Shown here piece by piece: positions 59,372-64,000 of a stretch of 64,000 nt of DNA. A program made the translations under genes and the position numbers. This stretch comes from Candidatus Uabimicrobium amorphum (lineage in GTDB: Bacteria; Planctomycetota; Uabimicrobiia; Uabimicrobiales; Uabimicrobiaceae), in NCBI RefSeq assembly GCF_009002475.1, contig NZ_AP019860.1:8367547-8431546 (forward strand), read 5' to 3'. The notes below the pieces were generated by a model. It was not told the origin of the DNA, did not search any database, and was given only the letters and a program-made list of their open reading frames with translations. Within the stretch, counting starts at the first letter, position 1, and every line of letters starts with the position of its first letter.

Positions 59372-60610
59372 CTATTTAGTCCAAACAGCATAACCATTTC
59401 CGGAAGTAGATAGTTTCCAATCGCTTCCAGGCGACCAGTTTCCACCACCTATTTTCATCGCGACTTTTCCGTCGATGATCGCAGCATAAACACCACTATC
59501 TGCCTTTTGAATATCCACTTTACTTACAGAGGAGATATGGTGCTCTTTGCGCAACTGAATCAACTTCGCAATTTCTTTACCTTGCGGCCAGTCAAAATAA
59601 TGCACCCAGTAAACACAAGGTATTCCAGGATGAGTTAAGATATAGCAATACCCTTGCATCAATTTTTCACCAGGAAATGGCCAGTGGTTTTGCCCACCGT
59701 CTGGACTTGGACCAGTGTCGTGATTATCAATGAAAGTCACTGCGCGTTGTGGCCACCATCCAATGAGCCCCACAGGTTTTCCATTATTATCACGAAGCCG
59801 CCAATATTCACTGTTGCGTACAGCCAACTGCAAAATTCCTTTGGTAGTAAAATCAAATGCTGCGGAAGTTGCATCGCTATCATCAATCCAGTCACAAAGT
59901 TGTTGACGGTGAGGATCAGGATTGTTCACATCAAGGTTATCCCACAACTCTCCGACAGAAAAACTAGGCTGCATCGCTTCATTGTATATTTTATTATACT
60001 TTGCCGCATAACCTTTTACATAGTCGTAACGAACGCCATCATAGCCGATGGTATTTTTCAGCCACAGCATCCACTCGATAATGCTTTTCTGAACATACTC
60101 TTTTGTATGATCTAAGTCACGGGCAGCTCCATATCGATCTCCGGTGTCAAAGTTTCCTTTAGCCCCTTGCCATTCATCATCACGGCAAACAGCATCACTT
60201 CCCCAGTCAGGATTGGTAAAGTCTGCCCAATTTTTCGTCCCCACTCTGTGGTTAATCACAATATCAGCGATGGCTTTTACATTGTGTTTATGTAAATTTT
60301 TAATCGCACTTTGCAATTGTTGTTGACTACCATAGTTGGAGTTTTGCAAATACAATTGGTGTGGCAAATAACCTTCTTTACTCGCCGCCGCAGAAGAGGG
60401 GGGAAACCATACCATCGTAAAGCCGGCTTTAGCGATCTCTGCTGCCTTGCTTTCGATAACACCCCACCACGGTTTTGTGGTATGTGAATTCCAATGAAAT
60501 CCTTGTAGGATAACATCTTCACTTTCTTTCTTCCAATCATCAGCGGTGACAATACCTGTAAAGCACATCACCAAAAGAATTGCTGTGATTTTCTTAATTG
60601 CGTCTTTCAT
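59372..60610 (-). CDS. Secreted alpha-amylase (GH13)
   Basis: 412 residues from ATG 60610, with gggagg 9 nt upstream. Signal peptide about 1-24 (ending GIVTADD). GH13 barrel: ADIVINHRVG, nucleophile Asp in GVRYDYVKGYAAKY, acid/base Glu in FSVGELWDN and transition-state Asp in FIDNHDTGPS. The compact size, the WYWVHYFDW-type region near VYWVHYFDWP and the short C-terminal beta domain resemble plant/archaeal-type amylases more than the large Bacillus forms. It cleaves alpha-1,4-glucan outside the cytoplasm. It is a single gene, with a shared terminator downstream. Confidence 0.93.
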   Translation of the reverse strand: MKDAIKKITAILLVMCFTGIVTADDWKKESEDVILQGFHWNSHTTKPWWGVIESKAAEIAKAGFTMVWFPPSSAAASKEGYLPHQLYLQNSNYGSQQQLQSAIKNLHKHNVKAIADIVINHRVGTKNWADFTNPDWGSDAVCRDDEWQGAKGNFDTGDRYGAARDLDHTKEYVQKSIIEWMLWLKNTIGYDGVRYDYVKGYAAKYNKIYNEAMQPSFSVGELWDNLDVNNPDPHRQQLCDWIDDSDATSAAFDFTTKGILQLAVRNSEYWRLRDNNGKPVGLIGWWPQRAVTFIDNHDTGPSPDGGQNHWPFPGEKLMQGYCYILTHPGIPCVYWVHYFDWPQGKEIAKLIQLRKEHHISSVSKVDIQKADSGVYAAIIDGKVAMKIGGGNWSPGSDWKLSTSGNGYAVWTK

Positions 60611-60672
60611 AAACAAAGACCTCCCTGTTTTACTGTTGTCCAATTCTTGCGAATTTGGCTACGCAGCAGGAT

Positions 60673-61020
60673 TTATCCACCCACGATAAAACCATTATAA
60701 CGATTCGTACTCTTTAAAGCCGTAACAAGTTTTTCCGGAACTAATGTTTCATTTCCTGTAACATACGCCATTTTTGAGCCATAATCAACAATTACTTTTT
60801 CAACCCCTGAAACTTCAGAGAGTATGCTCTTAACACGAGCAACACAACTTGTGGCTCATGTCATCCCAGTAATTTTTAATGCCACGACTTGCTCTTGCGC
60901 AGCCTGCTCATTGTTCTCTGCCATAACTTCTTGCTCTGGCAAATTTTCGTTGCGCACTTCTTGCGAGGCACATCCTAAAAACATGCTTACGAAGACAAAA
61001 ATAATGAATAATTTACTCAC
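60673..61020 (-). CDS. HMA-domain lipoprotein, candidate selenoprotein (UGA at 60858)
   Basis: 115 residues if UGA 60858-60856 (codon 55) is decoded. GTG 61020 follows AAGGAG at 9 nt. The signal sequence ends in a lipobox (MFLGCAS, Cys17), then a Glu/Gln-rich linker and a heavy-metal-associated domain from about 46. The family motif GMTCxxC reads GMT-UGA-ATSC followed by VARVKSILSEVSGVEKV and TNRYNGFIVGG, a normal HMA ending. The UGA therefore sits at the first metal-binding cysteine, though one extra residue separates it from the second. It would bind or deliver a soft metal at the membrane. Without readthrough only a 54-residue truncated lipoprotein is made. Confidence 0.72.
60825..60858 (-). 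promoter_or_regulatory. Candidate SECIS hairpin after the HMA-gene UGA
   Basis: Minus strand: TGCTC (60841-60837) pairs with GAGCA (60829-60825) around the 7-nt loop GTGTTAA, which begins 19 nt after the UGA. Stem length, loop length, distance and the G at the first loop position all fall within the usual description of bacterial SECIS elements. The stem is short, so chance pairing is possible. Confidence 0.45.
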
Positions 61021-61100
61021 AGTTGAAAACTCCTTGATGAAGTAAAATGAAATATCTTTTTTGATATCAATACCTTACTGATTTTACCATTTTGGTGGTA

Positions 61101-61128
61101 TTGACAAAAAATAAAAAATAAATATAAT
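61101..61128 (+). promoter_or_regulatory. Consensus promoter of the TPR-alphaCTD gene
   Basis: TTGACA (61101-61106) and TATAAT (61123-61128), both perfect, with a 16-nt A-rich spacer. The predicted transcript starts near 61135. Confidence 0.85.
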
Positions 61129-61261
61129 GGCCCGCCTCAAAAAAAGACCTAAAAATTTGCAGAGTGATTAAGGGTATTTATACCTTTAACAATTCTAACA
61201 AAAGAAAGGAGATGCGAGAAGCTTTTATCTCACTTTGTTGTTGAAAAGTATTTATACATTT

Positions 61262-62440
61262 ATGAGATATGTTCTCGTAACAATGCAAATGAAAGACACC
61301 AGCCATTTTGAAAAAACCGATATCACCTGGATTTTATCGGATGAAAAAACAAAAGAAATACAAAAAAAACATGGTAAAAAATCCCATACGCAAGCTATAA
61401 AAGCGAAGCAAGCGTACCTCGACGGTAATTTTTCAGGTGCGTTTTCTGATTTCAAAAAACTAGCCAATGCTCACAAAGAAGAAGAAGCCTTCACTCTCGC
61501 TACAGCATCTAGTGCTATTGAAGGTAAAAACGCCAAGGCTTTCAAAGAGTGGAAAAAGAAACTTGCTCCACACTACCAGTGGTACTTTGACGGTGTTGTC
61601 GCCGACATCGAAGGAGACCCCAAACACGCGATCATTTGCTACGAGAAGTCCACACAAGAAAATGAAAGTTTTGTTCCAGCAATCTATCGCCTTGCATATT
61701 ATTACGATTTATATGGTAATGAAACCATTGCGATCAAACTTTACGAAAAATGTATTCCTCTTCGTCCACTACATACCAATATTTTAATGAATCTTGGTAT
61801 TCTATATGAAGATTTAGGACAATATGAGAAAGCCGTCGAGTGCTATGAAAAAATACTTGATCGCTATCCTGAAAACGCCCGCGCTAAATTATACCTAAAA
61901 GACGCAAGATCTTCGATGACAATGTATGTTGACGAAGAAAAAGAAAAACTCAAAGATCAACGCAACGAAATTCTATCTACCCCGATTACTGACTTTGAAC
62001 TTTCGGTACGTAGCCGCAATTGCTTGAACAAAATGAAAATCAAAACTTTAGGTGATTTGATCAAGAAAAGCGAAGCAGAACTACTATCTTATAAAAACTT
62101 CGGTGAAACCTCTCTTGCAGAAATAAAAGAAATTTTGGGCAAAAAAGGTTTGTCTCTCGGTATGGAATCCGATAAATTTTTGGAGCCAAAGAAAAAAGAC
62201 ATCAAACCTTTCGCTCTCATTAAAGATAATAAAGACGAATCGCTACTATCAAAGACCATCGCCACACTGGAACTGTCCGTTCGTAGCCGCAAGTGTTTGT
62301 CAAAAGTAGGTGTCAAAAGTATTGGTGACTTGATCAATCATACAGAACAAGACCTACTAGGATGCAAAAACTTTGGACAAACTTCTATGCAAGAAATAAA
62401 AAAGAAGTTAAATGACATGGGACTTGCTTTAAAAACCTAG
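61262..62440 (+). CDS. TPR protein with two RNA polymerase alpha C-terminal domains
   Basis: 392 residues from ATG 61262; TTG 61235 and ATG 61283 are also possible, as no start has a good ribosome site. The first half holds TPR-like repeats (AYLDGNFSGAFSDFKKLA; PAIYRLAYYYDLYGNETIAIKLYEKCI; LMNLGILYEDLGQYEKAVECYEKIL). The second half has two alphaCTD modules, each with ELSVRSRxCL, the turn KTLGDLIKK or KSIGDLINH, and KNFGxTSxxEIKxxL. In RNA polymerase alpha this domain binds UP elements and activators. Such fusions are a trait I associate with planctomycetes. It may act as a transcription factor or a polymerase-alpha mimic. Confidence 0.85.
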   Translation: MRYVLVTMQMKDTSHFEKTDITWILSDEKTKEIQKKHGKKSHTQAIKAKQAYLDGNFSGAFSDFKKLANAHKEEEAFTLATASSAIEGKNAKAFKEWKKKLAPHYQWYFDGVVADIEGDPKHAIICYEKSTQENESFVPAIYRLAYYYDLYGNETIAIKLYEKCIPLRPLHTNILMNLGILYEDLGQYEKAVECYEKILDRYPENARAKLYLKDARSSMTMYVDEEKEKLKDQRNEILSTPITDFELSVRSRNCLNKMKIKTLGDLIKKSEAELLSYKNFGETSLAEIKEILGKKGLSLGMESDKFLEPKKKDIKPFALIKDNKDESLLSKTIATLELSVRSRKCLSKVGVKSIGDLINHTEQDLLGCKNFGQTSMQEIKKKLNDMGLALKT

Positions 62441-62560
62441 ATCATTATGTGGTGCCCGAGATTCACGCCCGCGGCGTTTATGACATAAAACCAAGCACAA
62501 ATGCTCTAAAATAAAAGCTTACAACACCGTGTTGTATAGAACTACAAAATCAAACCCGGC

Positions 62561-62640
62561 TGTCATCCCTGCGAAAGCAGGGATTCAGCGTCTACAAGTC
62601 AACTTTACATTGCTGGTTTCCCACTTACGTGGGAATAACA
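62561..62640. repeat. Pair of REP-like palindromes (MITE-like)
   Basis: TGTCATCCCTGCGAAAGCAGGGAT (read as stem ATCCCTGC/GCAGGGAT, 62565-62584) and TTCCCACTTACGTGGGAA (62618-62635) face each other, with ends TGTCAT and ATAACA forming a weak terminal inverted repeat. The first matches a palindrome type widespread in bacterial genomes. It lies in the 298-nt gap between the alphaCTD and epimerase genes, with no ORF. Confidence 0.7.
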
Positions 62641-62738
62641 TAGATTTATAAATCTTTATTGAGAAGAGTTTACTTCTAAAACCAACGGCTCCAACGATTC
62701 TAATTAACTGTCGTCAATAACAATATTGAGAGAATACA

Positions 62739-63857
62739 TTGAAACAAAAAATTTTAGTTGTTTTCGGTACACGCCCAGAAGCAATCAAGATGATCCCTGT
62801 TATAAAAGCTCTACAGAAAAGAAACAGTAAAATTTATATTTGCGTCACAGGACAACATCGCGAGATGTTAGATCAAGTTCTACAGTTTTTCGACATCCAA
62901 CCTGACTTTGATCTCAATGTAATGTCTCCCAACCAAGACCTTTCCACACTCACCAGTAAAATTATTCTCCAATTAAAAGATATTATCAGCAAAATAAAAC
63001 CGCACTGGGTTGTTGTACAAGGAGACACAACCACAACATTTTGCGCAGCCCTTTCTGCTTTCTACCACAAAATACCAGTAGCGCATATTGAAGCGGGTTT
63101 AAGAACGGGAGATCCCTACAAGCCGTGGCCAGAGGAAGTCAACCGCAAATTGGTCACACACATTGCTAAAATACACTTTGCCCCGACAAACGAAGCCAAA
63201 AGCCATCTAATAAAGGAGGGAGTGAATCAAGAAAGTATACATGTCACTGGCAACACTTCGATTGATGCGTTACTAGATTCTGTTAAGGTGGTAGAGAAAA
63301 TGCCCAAAAAGTTTGCCACAAAATACCAATTGAATACACAAAAGAAAATTATCCTGGTGACGGGGCATCGTCGCGAAAACTTTGGTAAGGGCTTAGAAGA
63401 AATATGCGAGGCGTTAAAAAGTATCGCTTTGAAATACGATGGTGTGCACATCATCTACCCGGTACACCCCAATCCAAATGTGCAAAAAACAGTAAACGAT
63501 ATCTTAGCAAATCAATCGCGTATTCAATTAATAGAACCTCTATCGTATCCACAATTTGTGTACCTCATGACGAAATCGTATTTCATCATCACCGATTCGG
63601 GAGGAATTCAAGAAGAGGCGCCTTCACTAAATAAACCAGTACTGGTAACAAGAGAATCTACAGAAAGGCAAGAAGTGGTAAATTGTGGAGCGGCATACCT
63701 TGTAGGAACGAGCAAAGAAAAAATCATGGAAAAAGTAGGTAATTTACTGGAAGACAAAAAAATGTATGACGCGATGTCCACAGTAAGTAACCCATATGGC
63801 GACGGAAATGCCGCCGAAAAAATAGCGAATATTCTCTTACAAATCAGAGTCTATTAA
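62739..63857 (+). CDS. wecB: UDP-N-acetylglucosamine 2-epimerase (non-hydrolysing)
   Basis: 372 residues, standard length. TTG start at 62739 with gagaga ahead; the protein begins KILVVFGTRPEAIKMIPVI. Other marks: VVQGDTTTTFCAA, HIEAGLRTGDPYKPWPEE, VTGHRRENFG and TDSGGIQEEAPSLNKPVLV. It interconverts UDP-GlcNAc and UDP-ManNAc for surface polysaccharide synthesis. The glycosyltransferase gene that overlaps its stop on the other strand suggests an envelope-glycan locus beginning here. Confidence 0.96.
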   Translation: MKQKILVVFGTRPEAIKMIPVIKALQKRNSKIYICVTGQHREMLDQVLQFFDIQPDFDLNVMSPNQDLSTLTSKIILQLKDIISKIKPHWVVVQGDTTTTFCAALSAFYHKIPVAHIEAGLRTGDPYKPWPEEVNRKLVTHIAKIHFAPTNEAKSHLIKEGVNQESIHVTGNTSIDALLDSVKVVEKMPKKFATKYQLNTQKKIILVTGHRRENFGKGLEEICEALKSIALKYDGVHIIYPVHPNPNVQKTVNDILANQSRIQLIEPLSYPQFVYLMTKSYFIITDSGGIQEEAPSLNKPVLVTRESTERQEVVNCGAAYLVGTSKEKIMEKVGNLLEDKKMYDAMSTVSNPYGDGNAAEKIANILLQIRVY

Positions 63858-64000
63858 CGATTTTTTAAATTCCGCCACATAACCTCCAGGGTTTCAAATA
63901 TTGTTTTGAAAATCTTCAGTTTAGAGGCACTTGGTTTGCGATCATATCGCAAATCTAGCGCAACCTCTCTCATCTTTGCCCCTTGTTTTCTTAGGTGCAA
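63854..64000 (-). CDS. C-terminus of a family 2-like glycosyltransferase (partial)
   Basis: The last 48 codons of a minus-strand gene cut by the window edge; stop TAA at 63856-63854 overlaps the epimerase stop. The tail LRKQGAKMREVALDLRYDR, then KPSASKLK, matches the end of dolichyl-phosphate-mannose-synthase-type glycosyltransferases, where EVPxxxxxRxxGxSKl is usual. No membrane helix is seen in the visible part. It is called from a short segment, but the motif is characteristic. Confidence 0.6.
   Translation of the reverse strand: MHLRKQGAKMREVALDLRYDRKPSASKLKIFKTIFETLEVMWRNLKNR

Noticed and set aside
1..64000. UGA as a general sense codon
   Set aside because: UGA ends several genes at sensible positions (for example 51853-51855, 59311-59313 and the sensor/regulator overlap at 54145-54147).

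Overview
The window is a gene-dense, AT-rich bacterial chromosome segment. I place it, by inference, in or near the Planctomycetota, perhaps in a deep-branching lineage such as Candidatus Uabimicrobium. The reasons are: a TPR protein ending in two RNA polymerase alpha C-terminal domains (61262-62440), three membrane-bound Hanks-type kinases (one with a C-terminal beta-propeller), a short secreted protein of a type I recall from planctomycetes (57303-57692), and acidic single-pass membrane proteins with an N-terminal helix-turn-helix. No phage, CRISPR array, rRNA or tRNA was seen.

Layout. 1-7 kb: an M14 metallopeptidase coupled to an upstream gene cut by the window edge, small envelope proteins, and a pirin + glutathionyl-hydroquinone reductase pair. 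7-14.4 kb: pyruvate kinase, a WD40 receptor kinase and a lipoprotein, probably one transcript. 14.9-20 kb: a giant alpha-2-macroglobulin. 20-27 kb: a kinase, then nusA-infB-deoB behind a consensus promoter with a long structured leader. 27-31 kb: FecCD-type permease plus ATPase, and a third kinase. 31-34 kb: a possible macro-domain protein with a nicotinamidase-like hydrolase. 34-39.5 kb: a J-domain-like membrane protein, a 39-residue ORF, an Hsp70 and a two-helix membrane protein. 39.5-49.4 kb: MATE transporter, DUF4291 protein, then a seven-gene minus-strand run with homoprotocatechuate (hpa-type) meta-cleavage enzymes, an HD hydrolase and an M20 peptidase. 49.5-52.7 kb: M28 peptidase, CPBP protease and an NTF2/thioredoxin-like protein. 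52.8-57.7 kb: two-component system and exported/membrane proteins. 58-64 kb: HMG-CoA-lyase-like enzyme, secreted alpha-amylase, a heavy-metal-binding lipoprotein, the TPR-alphaCTD protein, UDP-GlcNAc 2-epimerase and the end of a glycosyltransferase.

The most striking observation is two independent genes with an in-frame UGA exactly where a functional cysteine is expected. In the alpha-2-macroglobulin (UGA 18515-18517) it replaces the thioester cysteine, giving PGG-U-FEQ, and the frame stays open for 478 more codons. In the HMA-domain lipoprotein (minus strand, UGA 60858-60856) it replaces the first metal-binding cysteine, giving GMT-U-ATSC. Both UGAs are followed by hairpins at distances suited to a bacterial SECIS, while UGA serves as an ordinary stop elsewhere in the window. 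The parsimonious reading is a selenocysteine-decoding organism, with an alpha-2-macroglobulin that could form a selenoester instead of a thioester. A nonsense mutation is the main alternative.

Other recurring structure: two copies of a ~320-bp palindromic MITE-like repeat, two copies of a short GC-rich palindrome, a pair of REP-like palindromes at 62.6 kb, an inverted hexamer-repeat element at 41.5 kb that supplies the last codons of a peptidase gene, and strong hairpin terminators between convergent genes.
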